The notes: generated by a model from the sequence alone, not told the origin. Shown: positions 10,662 through 19,607, counted from the first letter of the stretch. The stretch is DNA of 64,000 bases from Mycobacteroides saopaulense (GCF_001456355.1 NZ_CP010271.1:496001-560000), one strand, 5' to 3'. Numbers and translations: made by a program.

Positions 10662-11902
10662 TGCGTCGGCAGGTAGGCGCCGGGGCCGAAATAAGTGTCG
10701 TAGAAGCCGAGGTCGATGTTTTGTGCCTGCAGGTACATCAAGACGTGCACGGTGGGAACGGTGCCGGGGATCTTTCCGAATGTGTCATAGATGTACGAGG
10801 CTTCGACGGTGACGATCTCCTGGATCGCCTCGGCGGGCAGCGCGGCAGAGCGCACCTTGCGTGAATCAGCCCAGGCGCCTGGGGTATCGGGGTGGAAGGG
10901 GCCGCCGAGTCCGTACTTGCGCTCAATGTACTTTGCGACGCCGGCGGCGACCGTTGGCACATGAGGCGGGCTGAGGGTTTCGAAGAAGCCGGAAAGTCCG
11001 GTGGCGTTCGGGAACGGCCACCGGTCGTCGCTGTCCGACCGGAACCCGATACCGGGTGCGCGGGGGTCCCCCGATCCGCCGAGCACCGATAGTCGGTCCA
11101 GGCCGTCGAACATCCAGCCGCCCAGCCCGAGTGCCTGCAGGAGCAGTACCCCGTTATGTGTGGCAGTGGCCAGCTCGGCGCTGGCCTCGGTGAGTGTGTA
11201 CTGCTCGACGAAGGACAGCGGAATCGGGTCGTCATAGTTGCGCAGGCTGCCGAACTTCTCGGTGCCGGGGATGCTTTGGTTGTTGACGTCGTCGTAGACC
11301 AGATAGCCGTTGGCGGCGAAAAAGGACAGGTTCGCGATGAGGTGCTCGGCCAGATCGGCCACCGGGAAGGCCAGCAGGCTGCCCGGATGGTTGCCGATCC
11401 AGATGTTGTGGCCCTCCATGTAGGGCTCTTCGCGCGGCAGCTCCAGGCGCTGGTCCGAGATCTGCTGGTAGGAGTCGGCGGTGTGGGTGATCCATTCCTC
11501 GATGGTTGCGAACTCCTGGGGAGGTTCGTCGCGAGTCGGCAGTAGGTAGATCCCGGTGTCGTCGGTGAAGAAGAGCTGGCTGGTGTGAAAACCTGCGGCG
11601 GAGGGAAAGGTGCGGCCGGTGGCGCTGCCGGAGTAGTTCGGGAATGCGGGGGCGTATCCGGGGTGATAGGTGATGCCGTAGTGCCACCCGGTGACCCCCG
11701 CGACCACCGAAAGGATCAGCGCCCGTTCAACTTCCGATATCGGAGTGGCAGGATGACTGCTGGTGTACGCGAGGGGGCCGTCGGGAATGCGACCGCCGAG
11801 GGGAAAGCGCCGGGACCGTCGTCCGGTGATAGCTGCCAGCAGCGGGAATTGTGCGACCTGGGCGAGGGCTTCGCGTTGGCGGTCGGATATTTGCAGCGGC
11901 AT
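10631..11902 (-). CDS. Conserved hypothetical protein, function unknown
   Basis: I do not recognise this 423-residue protein. It has no signal peptide and no clear membrane segment. Visible features are an RRSRRFPLGG basic patch near 28, a central region rich in Tyr, Asn and Trp (for example GHNIWIGNHPGS), and a WMFDGLD segment. Its N-terminal half (Arg-rich entry, GITYHPG, then NYSGSATGRT) faintly recalls nitroreductase-like or flavin-binding proteins, but no motif is firm. Its ATG lies 145 bases from the arr start in a divergent arrangement, and its 3' end forms half of a palindrome shared with aqpZ. Confidence 0.65.
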   Translation of the reverse strand: MPLQISDRQREALAQVAQFPLLAAITGRRSRRFPLGGRIPDGPLAYTSSHPATPISEVERALILSVVAGVTGWHYGITYHPGYAPAFPNYSGSATGRTFPSAAGFHTSQLFFTDDTGIYLLPTRDEPPQEFATIEEWITHTADSYQQISDQRLELPREEPYMEGHNIWIGNHPGSLLAFPVADLAEHLIANLSFFAANGYLVYDDVNNQSIPGTEKFGSLRNYDDPIPLSFVEQYTLTEASAELATATHNGVLLLQALGLGGWMFDGLDRLSVLGGSGDPRAPGIGFRSDSDDRWPFPNATGLSGFFETLSPPHVPTVAAGVAKYIERKYGLGGPFHPDTPGAWADSRKVRSAALPAEAIQEIVTVEASYIYDTFGKIPGTVPTVHVLMYLQAQNIDLGFYDTYFGPGAYLPTHAEHARRWYG

Positions 11903-11939
11903 GACTCAACTCGACCACCGAGGGATAACCAGGTCAACC

Positions 11940-11996
11940 TTTTGGCTTCTCTCCTTTCAAAATATGGCACGAAGGGGGGCTTGCGGCAAGACCCCC
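11940..11996 (+). promoter_or_regulatory. Candidate arr promoter and leader hairpin
   Basis: Unusually AT-rich DNA carries a possible -35 (TTTTGG, 11940-11945) and -10 (TATGGC, 11963-11968) 17 bases apart. Directly after it, 11974-11996 can fold into a GC-rich hairpin (ggggggcttgc, g, gcaagaccccc). It ends 50 bases before the arr ATG and could influence transcription or translation of the leader. Confidence 0.35.
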
Positions 11997-12046
11997 ACCA
12001 TGGCGCACAATCCTGCGACCACGAATTTCCACTGATGGGAGCTGGT

Positions 12047-12472
12047 ATGACCATGCCGAACTTCTTCGAGGCGCATGAGTCCGGTGCGTACTTCCACGGC
12101 ACCAAGGCGGACCTCAAGATCGGTGATCTGCTGACGGCCGGGCATCTGTCGAACTACGAGGAGGGGCGCATCATGAATCACGTCTACGTGACGAGGACGT
12201 TGATTGGCGCGGGGTTGGCGGCCATGATGGCCAAAGGCGAAGGCAGGGGCCATGTCTACATCGTGGAACCGGAGGGCACCCTGGAAGACGACCCGAATGT
12301 GACGGACAAGAAGTTCCCCGGGAATCCCACCCACTCGTACCGCACCCGGGAACCGGTGCGCATCGTCGGCGAGGTCACGGACTGGGTGGGGCCCCCGCCC
12401 GAATTCATGGAGACGTTCCGGGCGGGGTTGGCTGATCTTCAGCGCAAGGGAAACGCCGTCATCTACGACTAG
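12047..12472 (+). CDS. arr: Rifamycin ADP-ribosyltransferase Arr
   Basis: Arr inactivates rifamycins by ADP-ribosylating them with NAD+. The 141-residue product has the compact Arr layout: ESGAYFHGTK near 11-20, GRIMNHVYVTRTL near 40-52, GEGRGHVYIVEPEG, EDDPNVTDKKFPGNPT and SYRTREPV. The H17, Y47 and D81/D82 region corresponds to conserved NAD-site residues. Residues about 53-63 (IGAGLAAMMAK) differ from the DAAVWGAEL-type helix I recall in M. smegmatis Arr, but the length is kept. I chose ATG 12047 because GGGAG lies five bases before it. It is divergent from an unknown gene and convergent with a DoxX-like gene. Confidence 0.93.
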   Translation: MTMPNFFEAHESGAYFHGTKADLKIGDLLTAGHLSNYEEGRIMNHVYVTRTLIGAGLAAMMAKGEGRGHVYIVEPEGTLEDDPNVTDKKFPGNPTHSYRTREPVRIVGEVTDWVGPPPEFMETFRAGLADLQRKGNAVIYD

Positions 12473-12478
12473 GCACGG

Positions 12479-12856
12479 CTAGGGCGACGTACGACGGACC
12501 TTGAGCGCCTCGGTGATCAGCGGAATCTGAAACGGCAAACGGGCCAACGCCCCGAGTCGCAAGGGCCATGGCTTGTCCCACCACTGTCGCGCCATGTTGA
12601 TATTCGCAGGGAAGACAGCAAGGAACAGCAGTGCAGCCAGGGTGCCGCCGAGCCTGCGGGTTTTTGGTGCGAGCAGGAGCGCACCGGTGCCGAGTTCGGC
12701 AACACCCGAGGCGTAGGTATAGAACCGCGCATCGCCCGGCAGCTCGGCCGGAACAATCGCGTCGAACGGTTTCGGCGCGACGAAATGCACGACACCGACA
12801 CCGAGCAGGACGGCGGCCAGTCGATAGGCGGGCCAGGGACTGGTTTTGGTCTCCAT
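12479..12856 (-). CDS. DoxX-like small membrane protein
   Basis: The 125-residue protein has about four hydrophobic segments. The motif order RLAAVLLGVGVVHFVAP, YASGVAELGTGALLLAP, LAALLFLAVFPANINMA and a Pro-rich C-terminal helix fits the DoxX/DUF4267-like membrane family. These proteins are poorly characterised and are sometimes linked to redox stress. It lies seven bases after arr on the opposite strand and 22 bases after the fadE33 stop in the same direction, so it may be read through from the fadE33 operon. Confidence 0.7.
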   Translation of the reverse strand: METKTSPWPAYRLAAVLLGVGVVHFVAPKPFDAIVPAELPGDARFYTYASGVAELGTGALLLAPKTRRLGGTLAALLFLAVFPANINMARQWWDKPWPLRLGALARLPFQIPLITEALKVRRTSP

Positions 12857-12878
12857 GCCCGGAGTCTAAACCGGGAAC

Positions 12879-13832
12879 CTACAGTCCCGCGGCGCTCTCA
12901 AGGCTTGGCAATAGCTGGCGCGGAGTGCCCAGCAGTAGTGCGCTGCCGTGTGCGCGCTTGAAGTACAGGTGTGCGTCGTGCTCCCAGGTGATGGCGATAC
13001 CCCCGTACAGCTGGATCGAATCACCGGCCACCACCGAAAGCGCCTCGCTGGCTTTGATTCTCGCGACGGTAGCGGCTTCGGGAGTCAGATCTCCGATGGC
13101 CTGGTACACAGCCGCGCGCGCGGACTCCACCAGCACATAGAGGTCTGCCATCCGGTGCTTGAGGGCTTGGAAGCTGCCGATCGGACGTCCGAACTGAACC
13201 CGGGTCTTGGTGTACTCGACGGTGAGCTCCAGCGCGCGCGCCGCCGCGCCCACCTGTTCGGCGGCCAGCAACAGCCCCGCCTTGTCCAACAGTCCCGGTG
13301 CGTTCCCGACCGGCTCGCTCGCGCTCACGACGACCGCGGCCAGCCGACGGGTGGGGTCCATCGTGGACAGCGCGGCGGCGGACACATTCTCGGCTCGCCG
13401 TACCTCGTCACCCTCGAATGTGAGGACTACGTCTGCGTACTCGCCGTTGACGACGTATCCGGGGTCGAAGGCGACCGCACCGATCGATTCACCGGCTGCC
13501 AACGTTTCCAGCAGCTCGCCCTCATATCCGGCGTCGAGGAGGGCGAGCTCCGCCCACAGTGTGCCCATCAGCGGGCTGGGTACCAGTCCTCGGCCGAGTT
13601 CCTCCACCACGACGGCGGCGTCCGCGAGCTCGCCCCCGGCACCGCCCAATTCCTCCGGAACCAACAATGCCGCGGCACCGACCTGTTCACATAGGACGGT
13701 CCACAGGCTGGCGTCGTAGCCCAGCTCAGATTCCATCGCCACGCGTACCGCGGCCGAGTCGGCCCGCTTGGTGACCAGGGAGCGGACACTGTCACGCAGC
13801 ATCTGACGTTCGACGTTCGAGGACGTGCTCAC
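12879..13832 (-). CDS. fadE33: Acyl-CoA dehydrogenase FadE33
   Basis: The 317-residue single-domain acyl-CoA dehydrogenase has RVQFGRPIGSFQALKH and YGGIAITWEHDAHLYFKRA. Order after FadE32 and FadE31 matches M. tuberculosis Rv3564, a member of the KstR2 regulon that acts in late steps of HIP (ring C/D) breakdown. I chose GTG 13832, which overlaps the fadE32 stop in GTGA; the frame remains open upstream to 13910. Steroid acyl-CoA dehydrogenases of this type commonly form heterotetramers with a neighbouring partner, so its partner may be FadE31 or FadE32. Confidence 0.85.
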   Translation of the reverse strand: MSTSSNVERQMLRDSVRSLVTKRADSAAVRVAMESELGYDASLWTVLCEQVGAAALLVPEELGGAGGELADAAVVVEELGRGLVPSPLMGTLWAELALLDAGYEGELLETLAAGESIGAVAFDPGYVVNGEYADVVLTFEGDEVRRAENVSAAALSTMDPTRRLAAVVVSASEPVGNAPGLLDKAGLLLAAEQVGAAARALELTVEYTKTRVQFGRPIGSFQALKHRMADLYVLVESARAAVYQAIGDLTPEAATVARIKASEALSVVAGDSIQLYGGIAITWEHDAHLYFKRAHGSALLLGTPRQLLPSLESAAGL

Positions 13833-14791
13833 AGTGCCTCCAATACGCGCGCGCGGTGCCATTCCGGCGTGCCCCAGGCTGACGTCAATGCCCGCACCTT
13901 GAGGATCCACAGGGACAGGTCGTACTCGGCGGTGAAGCCGATGGCGCCGTGGGTCTGCAGGGAGGAGCGTGCGGCCAGGTGGGCGGCCTTGCCGGCTGCG
14001 ACCTTGGCGGCACTCACGTCGCGGGCGACGGTGGGAGATTCGTCCGCCAGGGACAGTGCGGCGCCGTACACCAACGGGCGGGCCAGCTCCAGCGCGATGT
14101 GCACGTCGGCCAGTTTGTGTTTGACCGCCTGGTAGGAGCCGATCGGCCGCCCGAACTGGGAACGCTGTGCGGCGTACTCCACGGCCCGGTCTAACAAGGC
14201 CTGTCCGGCGCCGACGAGCTGTGCCGAAATGGCAAGCACACCAAAGTCGATGGCACGACTGGTATCGAGGGAGACGCCAGCGCCGGTGGGCGACACATCG
14301 AACAGCCTTCGGGTCGCGTCGATCGACTCATGTTGTGCGCCGGCCCGTGCCTCGCGGAACCCGATGTCGTCGGCGATGAGCACGAGCCCTGCGACATCGG
14401 CGTCTAGAGCGCGTGGCGTGATGGGGGGTGCGGCCACCGTGGCGATGAGTTCTCCGGAGGCCAGTCGTGAGGACCACTCGGCTCCGTCTTCGCCGGACAA
14501 CAGCGCCGGCGCCACCGCAAGAGATTCGACGACGGGTCCGGGTACCGCCCACTTGCCCAAGCCTTCAAGGGCGACAACCAGATCGACGGGATGAGCGCCG
14601 ATACCGTCGTACTTCTCGGAGACCGCGAGGGCGGTGACACCCAGGTCGGCCAGTGTCGACCAGACAGCCAGACCGGGTTCGTGATTGCCCGCGGCCCACG
14701 CGCGTGCCGCAGCGGGAATGTCGGCAGCCGACAGCGCGGCATCGATGCTGGCGGCGAAGTCCCGCTGCTGGGTATCCAGGTCGAATCTCAC
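13829..14791 (-). CDS. fadE32: Acyl-CoA dehydrogenase FadE32
   Basis: The 320-residue acyl-CoA dehydrogenase has QRSQFGRPIGSYQAVKHKLAD and HGAIGFTAEYDLSLW. It is shorter than classical family members (about 380 residues), as is usual for one half of a heteromeric steroid dehydrogenase. Its start overlaps the fadE31 stop by four bases and its stop overlaps the fadE33 start, so the three are translationally coupled. The family role is in degradation of the HIP remnant of cholesterol. Confidence 0.87.
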   Translation of the reverse strand: MRFDLDTQQRDFAASIDAALSAADIPAAARAWAAGNHEPGLAVWSTLADLGVTALAVSEKYDGIGAHPVDLVVALEGLGKWAVPGPVVESLAVAPALLSGEDGAEWSSRLASGELIATVAAPPITPRALDADVAGLVLIADDIGFREARAGAQHESIDATRRLFDVSPTGAGVSLDTSRAIDFGVLAISAQLVGAGQALLDRAVEYAAQRSQFGRPIGSYQAVKHKLADVHIALELARPLVYGAALSLADESPTVARDVSAAKVAAGKAAHLAARSSLQTHGAIGFTAEYDLSLWILKVRALTSAWGTPEWHRARVLEAL

Positions 14792-15939
14792 TTGGCACCT
14801 CCCGTGCGGGCGCTCTCCTTGGGGAGTCCTAAGATGCGCTCGGCGATGATGTTGCGCTGAATCTCATTGGTGCCCGCGTAGATCGGGCCACCGAGGGAGA
14901 ACAGGTACCCGTCTGTCCAGGTGTTCGTCAGCTCGCCGTCGGCGCCGCGCAAGTCGATGGCCGTCTCGTGTAGGGCGACGTCCAGCTCGGACCAGAACAC
15001 CTTGGTGATCGAAGACTCGGCGCCGAGCTCGCCACCGCCCGCCAGCCGGGTCACGGTGCCGAAGGTATGCAATCGATAGGCCTGCGCCGCTATCCAGGCA
15101 TCGGCGACACGTTCGGATGCGAACCCGTTGTCCGGAACCGATTTCCACAAATCCACCAATCGATCTGCGGTGGCCAGGAAGCGGCCGGGGCTGCGCAGGG
15201 ACATGCCGCGCTCATTGCTTGAGGTGCTCATGGCCACACGCCAACCGTCGTGCACCGCACCGATCACGTCTTCGTCGGGCACAAACACGTCGTCGAGGAA
15301 GATCTCGGCGAATCCGGGGTCGCCGTCGAGTTGTGGGATGGGGCGCACCGTCACGCCCTCGGCCTTCAGATCGAACATGAAGTAGGTCAATCCGTGGTGG
15401 CGTTGTGCCTCCGGATCGGAGCGGAACAATCCGAATGCCCTGTCCGCGAAGGGTGCCCGCGAACTCCAGATCTTCTGCCCGGACAGGCGCCAGCCCCCGT
15501 CCACCTTGCGTGCGGGAGAGCGCAGCGAGGCCAGGTCGCTGCCGGACTCCGGCTCTGACCATGCCTGGGCCCAGATTTCTTCTCCGTTGGCCATCTTGGG
15601 CAGGATGCGATCCAGCTGTTCCTTGCTGCCGTGCGCGAACAGCGTCGGCCCCAGCAGGAACATGCCGTTCTGGCTGATGCGTGCCGGTGCGCCGGCCTTG
15701 AAGTACTCCTCTTCGAAGATCACCCACTGCAGCAGGGTGACATCGCGGCCGCCGTATTCCTTGGGCCAGGACACCGCCGAGAACCCGGCGTCGTAGAGGG
15801 TTCGCTCCCACTGCCGATGTGCCACTGCACCTTCCGGTGAGTCGTAGGAGGGCAGTGGTGGATTCGGGACGTTGGCCGCGAGGAATTCGCGTACTTCCGC
15901 CCGGAATGCCTCGGTCTCGTCATCAAGAAGTAGGTCCAC
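14788..15939 (-). CDS. fadE31: Acyl-CoA dehydrogenase FadE31
   Basis: This full-length acyl-CoA dehydrogenase (383 residues) has the EPESGSDLASL flavin motif, the KIWSSRA segment, and a C-terminal GGPIYAGTNEIQRNIIAERILGLP that contacts FAD. The GTG start shares one base with the fadD3 stop. The FadE31-FadE32-FadE33 series with fadD3 is the recognisable KstR2-regulated HIP-degradation operon. FadE31 carries the complete flavin-binding C-terminus that FadE32 and FadE33 lack, so it is the likely catalytic partner. Confidence 0.88.
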   Translation of the reverse strand: MDLLLDDETEAFRAEVREFLAANVPNPPLPSYDSPEGAVAHRQWERTLYDAGFSAVSWPKEYGGRDVTLLQWVIFEEEYFKAGAPARISQNGMFLLGPTLFAHGSKEQLDRILPKMANGEEIWAQAWSEPESGSDLASLRSPARKVDGGWRLSGQKIWSSRAPFADRAFGLFRSDPEAQRHHGLTYFMFDLKAEGVTVRPIPQLDGDPGFAEIFLDDVFVPDEDVIGAVHDGWRVAMSTSSNERGMSLRSPGRFLATADRLVDLWKSVPDNGFASERVADAWIAAQAYRLHTFGTVTRLAGGGELGAESSITKVFWSELDVALHETAIDLRGADGELTNTWTDGYLFSLGGPIYAGTNEIQRNIIAERILGLPKESARTGGAK

Positions 15940-17534
15940 TAGCTGCTCTCCTTCTGTGCCCTCTGCTCTTCGCGCACGTGCTCCTCGCGATGCATGGCCC
16001 GCAGGGTGGGCTTGACCACCTTGCCGCCCAGGTTGCGGGGAAGTTCGTCGAGGAACTCGACGAACCGCGGTTTCTTGAAGTTGGCCACATGCTTTGCGCT
16101 GTAATCGATGACGGATTTCGAGTCGAGATCAGCTCCGTTGCGCAGCACTATGTACGCCTTGCCCACCTCGCCGAGCCTCTCGTCGGGCACGCCGATCACG
16201 GCGGCGTCGGCCACACCGTCGAGTCGCATCAGCACCTGCTCGATCTCGGCCGGGTACACGTTGAACCCGCCGCAGATGTACATGTCCTTGAGGCGGTCCG
16301 TGATGGTGAGGTTTCCGCGTTCGTCCAGCTTGCCGATGTCGCCAGTGTGTAGCCAGCCGTCGGCGTCGATGGTCTCGGCGGTGGCCTTCGGATCGTCGAG
16401 GTAGCCGAGCATCACGTTGGCACTGCGCAGCAGTACCTCGCCCTCGTCGCCCGGCTTCCGGGCACCGTCGATGCGCAGCTCGTAGCCGATCATCGGACGC
16501 CCGCAGGTGGTTGCGACGGTGACCGCGTCGTCGTCGGACCGGCAGATCGTGGCGAAACCCTGTGTCTCGGTGAGTCCGTAGGCGGTGAGCACCAGATCGA
16601 AATCGAGCTCGGACTGCATGCGCTCGATGAGGACCACCGGGACCACGGCCGCGCCCGTCACCGAATACCGCAGCGAGGTCAGGTCGTAGTTCTTGCGCGC
16701 GGGATGGTCGAGCAGCATCTGGAAGATGGTGGGCGCGCCGGGCAGCACGGTGATCCGGTGTTCCTGGACCGCCGCCATCGCCTTCTCCGGGTCGAAGGTC
16801 AACTGGGGCATGAGGGCCGCGCCGGTCTGCAGGCAGGCCAGGATGCCCGCCTTGTATCCGAAATTGTGGAAGAACGGATTGACGCAGAGATAGCGGTCGT
16901 TCTCGGTGAACTCGCCATAGGTGGCCCAGGCCAGGGAGGCCGCCAGCGGCTGACGGTGCATGCACAGCACGCCCTTGCTGCGTCCGGTGGTGCCGGAGGT
17001 GAAGAGGATGTCGCTGATGTCCTCGGAGCTGACCGCGGCCTTGCGGTCGTCGATCTCTTCATCGCCCACATGCGCTCCGTGCGCGACGAATTCGTCCCAG
17101 TTGGAGTTGTCACCGGCCTCCACCGCGACTCTGACGGTGTGCCGCAGATCCGGTAGTGACGACGTGTCGAGCTGCGAGATTCGATCCGAGCCGAGGAAGA
17201 CCCCGACCGACACCAGCACGCGAGCCTCGCTGCGCTGCAGGATGTCGGTCGCCTCCTCGACCGTGTAGCGGGTGTTCATCGGGACCACGGCGGCCCCGGC
17301 GTACTGCGCGCCCAGGCACGCGACGGGCCAATGCCACGAGTTGGGGGACCAGATGGCCACACGGTCGCCATGCCGGACATCGAGCGCGATCAGTGCGGCC
17401 GCGAAGCGTCGTGCTCGGGCGCGCAGGTCCGCGAAAGAAAGCCAAGAGCCGTCCGCATAGAGGGCGTCGCGGTCGCCAAAACGGACTGCTGCCTGGTCCA
17501 ACGCGGCCGGGATGGTGAGTTCGGGGGTCTGCAT
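15939..17534 (-). CDS. fadD3: HIP-CoA ligase FadD3
   Basis: FadD3 activates HIP (the ring C/D propionate left after ring A/B removal) to HIP-CoA, the first step of the KstR2 pathway and the source of the KstR2 ligand. The 531-residue product is an AMP-forming acyl-CoA synthetase with ILFTSGTTGRSKGV (P-loop), AYGLTETQGF, GWLHTGDIG and the DRLKDMYICGGFNVYPAEIE hinge, as in mycobacterial FadD3. An alternative GTG start lies at 17549. A KstR2 operator lies just upstream, shared with divergent fadE30. Confidence 0.93.
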   Translation of the reverse strand: MQTPELTIPAALDQAAVRFGDRDALYADGSWLSFADLRARARRFAAALIALDVRHGDRVAIWSPNSWHWPVACLGAQYAGAAVVPMNTRYTVEEATDILQRSEARVLVSVGVFLGSDRISQLDTSSLPDLRHTVRVAVEAGDNSNWDEFVAHGAHVGDEEIDDRKAAVSSEDISDILFTSGTTGRSKGVLCMHRQPLAASLAWATYGEFTENDRYLCVNPFFHNFGYKAGILACLQTGAALMPQLTFDPEKAMAAVQEHRITVLPGAPTIFQMLLDHPARKNYDLTSLRYSVTGAAVVPVVLIERMQSELDFDLVLTAYGLTETQGFATICRSDDDAVTVATTCGRPMIGYELRIDGARKPGDEGEVLLRSANVMLGYLDDPKATAETIDADGWLHTGDIGKLDERGNLTITDRLKDMYICGGFNVYPAEIEQVLMRLDGVADAAVIGVPDERLGEVGKAYIVLRNGADLDSKSVIDYSAKHVANFKKPRFVEFLDELPRNLGGKVVKPTLRAMHREEHVREEQRAQKESS

Positions 17535-17562
17535 CGACTGTCCGTCCACTCTCCTCTAACAA

Positions 17563-17576
17563 AGCAAGTGCTTGGT
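17563..17576. promoter_or_regulatory. KstR2 operator between fadD3 and fadE30
   Basis: AGCAAGTGCTTGGT fits the KstR2 consensus AnCAAGnnCTTGnT fully. It sits 17 bases before the fadE30 GTG and 29 bases before the fadD3 ATG, so one site can control both divergent operons. Confidence 0.82.
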
Positions 17577-17592
17577 AGGTTAGCCTACTGGA

Positions 17593-18798
17593 GTGGTTGA
17601 GCACCAAGCACCGATGTCGGAGATCTCTGATGACCGGGATGAGCCGCTTGCGCGAAGAGCAGACGAAGAGGTGCGCACCGAAATCCGGGAATGGCTGGCC
17701 GAGAACCTCGTCGGCGAGTTCGCCGAGCTGAAGGGGCTGGGCGGGCCCGGTAGCGAGCACGAGGCCTTCGACGAACGCCTTGCCTGGAACCGTCATCTGG
17801 CCGCCGCGGGGTGGACGTGCCTGGGATGGCCCGTCGAGCACGGTGGGCGTGGGGCCACGGTCAGCCAGCGCGTCATCTTCTACGAGGAATACGCGCGCGC
17901 CGAGGCGCCGCACAAAGTGAACCACCTGGGTGAGGAGCTGCTGGGTCCCACCCTCATCGCCTATGGCACACCCGAACAGCAGCAGCGTTTCCTGCCCACC
18001 ATTCGCGACGTCACCGAGCTGTGGTGTCAGGGATATTCCGAACCCGGCGCAGGTTCGGATCTGGCGAATGTGTCCACTTCCGCCGTGCTGGACGGTGACG
18101 AGTGGGTGATCAACGGGCAGAAGGTATGGACCTCCCTTGCCCTGCAGTCCCAGTGGTGCTTCGTCGTCGCGCGGACCGAGCCCGGTTCCTCGCGGCACAA
18201 GGGCCTGTCGTATCTGCTTGTGCCGCTTGATCAGCCTGGCGTGGAGATCCGCCCCATCATCCAGTTGACCGGCACCTCGGAATTCAACGAGGTGTTCTTC
18301 GACAATGCGCGCACTTCGGCCGATCTGGTGGTCGGTGAGCCGGGCGACGGCTGGCGGGTCGCCATGGGCACGCTGACCTTCGAGCGGGGTGTATCGACTC
18401 TGGGTAACCAGATCACTTACGCTCGTGAGCTTTCCAGGCTCTCCGAGATGGCCAAGTCGAACGGATCCGCCGACGATCCGGCCATCCGGGAGCGCCTCGC
18501 GCAGGCCTATGTGGGCCTGCGCACCATGCGCGCGTATGCGTTGGCCACCATGGACGAGGAGCGGCCCGGCCAGGACAACGTGTCGAAGCTGTTGTGGGCC
18601 AACTGGCATCGCGACCTGGGCGAGCTGGCAATGGAGATAGTAGGAAGACCGTCTCTGCTTATACCTACTGGCGAGATGGACGAGTGGCAGCGGTTGTTCC
18701 TGTTCTCGCGCGCCGACACCATTTACGGCGGCTCCAACGAGATTCAACGCAACATCATCTCCGAGCGGGTGCTCGGTCTACCCAGAGAGGCGCGCTAG
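17593..18798 (+). CDS. fadE30: Acyl-CoA dehydrogenase FadE30
   Basis: The 401-residue acyl-CoA dehydrogenase has TCLGWPVEHGGRG, WCQGYSEPGAGSDLANV, INGQKVWTSLA, EFNEVFFDNAR and a C-terminal DTIYGGSNEIQRNIISERVLGLP. It closely resembles M. tuberculosis FadE30, which dehydrogenates the HIP-CoA propionyl side chain. The start is either GTG 17593, near the operator and perhaps leaderless, or ATG 17614; neither has a clear ribosome site. ipdF follows with a one-base overlap. Confidence 0.9.
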   Translation: MVEHQAPMSEISDDRDEPLARRADEEVRTEIREWLAENLVGEFAELKGLGGPGSEHEAFDERLAWNRHLAAAGWTCLGWPVEHGGRGATVSQRVIFYEEYARAEAPHKVNHLGEELLGPTLIAYGTPEQQQRFLPTIRDVTELWCQGYSEPGAGSDLANVSTSAVLDGDEWVINGQKVWTSLALQSQWCFVVARTEPGSSRHKGLSYLLVPLDQPGVEIRPIIQLTGTSEFNEVFFDNARTSADLVVGEPGDGWRVAMGTLTFERGVSTLGNQITYARELSRLSEMAKSNGSADDPAIRERLAQAYVGLRTMRAYALATMDEERPGQDNVSKLLWANWHRDLGELAMEIVGRPSLLIPTGEMDEWQRLFLFSRADTIYGGSNEIQRNIISERVLGLPREAR

Positions 18799-19586
18799 TG
18801 AGCTTGTCGCAGGCACCGAAAGAGATTGACGGACACGGGCTTCTGAAAGGCAAGGCCGTCGTCGTGACCGCTGCCGCCGGAACCGGGATCGGCTCGTCAA
18901 CCGCCCGCCGCGCGCTGGCCGAGGGTGCTGACGTGGTCGTCTCGGACTATCACGAGCGTCGCCTCACCGAGACCCGGGATGAGCTCGCTGCGCTCGGCCT
19001 GGGCAAGGTTGCCGCGGTGGTGTGTGACGTCACCTCCACCGAGGCTGTGGACGCGCTGATCGCCGAATCCGCTGCGGCCCTGGGCCGTATCGACGTGCTG
19101 GTGAACAATGCCGGGCTCGGTGGCGAGACACCGGTCGCCGATATGACCGACGATCAGTGGGACCGGGTGCTCGACGTGACCCTGACCTCCACCTTCCGTG
19201 CGACCCGTGCGGCCCTGCGGTACTTCCGTGAGGCAGGCCATGGCGGAGTCATCGTCAACAACGCGAGCGTGTTGGGCTGGCGCGCGCAGTACGGGCAGTC
19301 GCACTACGCCGCCGCCAAGGCCGGCGTCATGGCGCTGACCCGGTGCAGCGCCATCGAGGCCGTCGAACATGGCGTGCGCATCAACGCGGTCGCCCCGAGC
19401 ATCGCCCGGCACAAGTTCCTCGACAAGGTGACCTCTTCGGACCTGCTGGACAAGCTGTCCTCCGATGAGGCGTTCGGCCGGGCCGCCGAGCCGTGGGAGG
19501 TGGCGGCCACCATCGCGTTCCTGGCCAGCGACTACTCGAGTTACCTGACCGGCGAGGTCATCTCGGTATCCAGCCAGCGGGCGTGA
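18798..19586 (+). CDS. ipdF: Short-chain dehydrogenase IpdF
   Basis: The 262-residue SDR has the cofactor loop VVVTAAAGTGIGSSTARR near 23-40, VNNAGLGGET, and the catalytic NNASVLGW...QSHYAAAKAG with the Ser-Tyr-Lys set. It ends in the typical SDR tail YLTGEVISVSSQ. Its place between fadE30 and kstR2 matches Rv3559c (IpdF), proposed to oxidise the hydroxyacyl-CoA formed during removal of the HIP side chain. GTG at 18798 overlaps the fadE30 TAG. Confidence 0.87.
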   Translation: MSLSQAPKEIDGHGLLKGKAVVVTAAAGTGIGSSTARRALAEGADVVVSDYHERRLTETRDELAALGLGKVAAVVCDVTSTEAVDALIAESAAALGRIDVLVNNAGLGGETPVADMTDDQWDRVLDVTLTSTFRATRAALRYFREAGHGGVIVNNASVLGWRAQYGQSHYAAAKAGVMALTRCSAIEAVEHGVRINAVAPSIARHKFLDKVTSSDLLDKLSSDEAFGRAAEPWEVAATIAFLASDYSSYLTGEVISVSSQRA

Positions 19587-19607
19587 CATTCGGCACGCAT
19601 TCGACCA

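Noticed and set aside
17110..18747. Minus-strand 545-residue open frame over fadD3 and fadE30
   Set aside because: It overlaps the coding strands of two well-supported genes and has no domain or start signal; a high-GC shadow frame.
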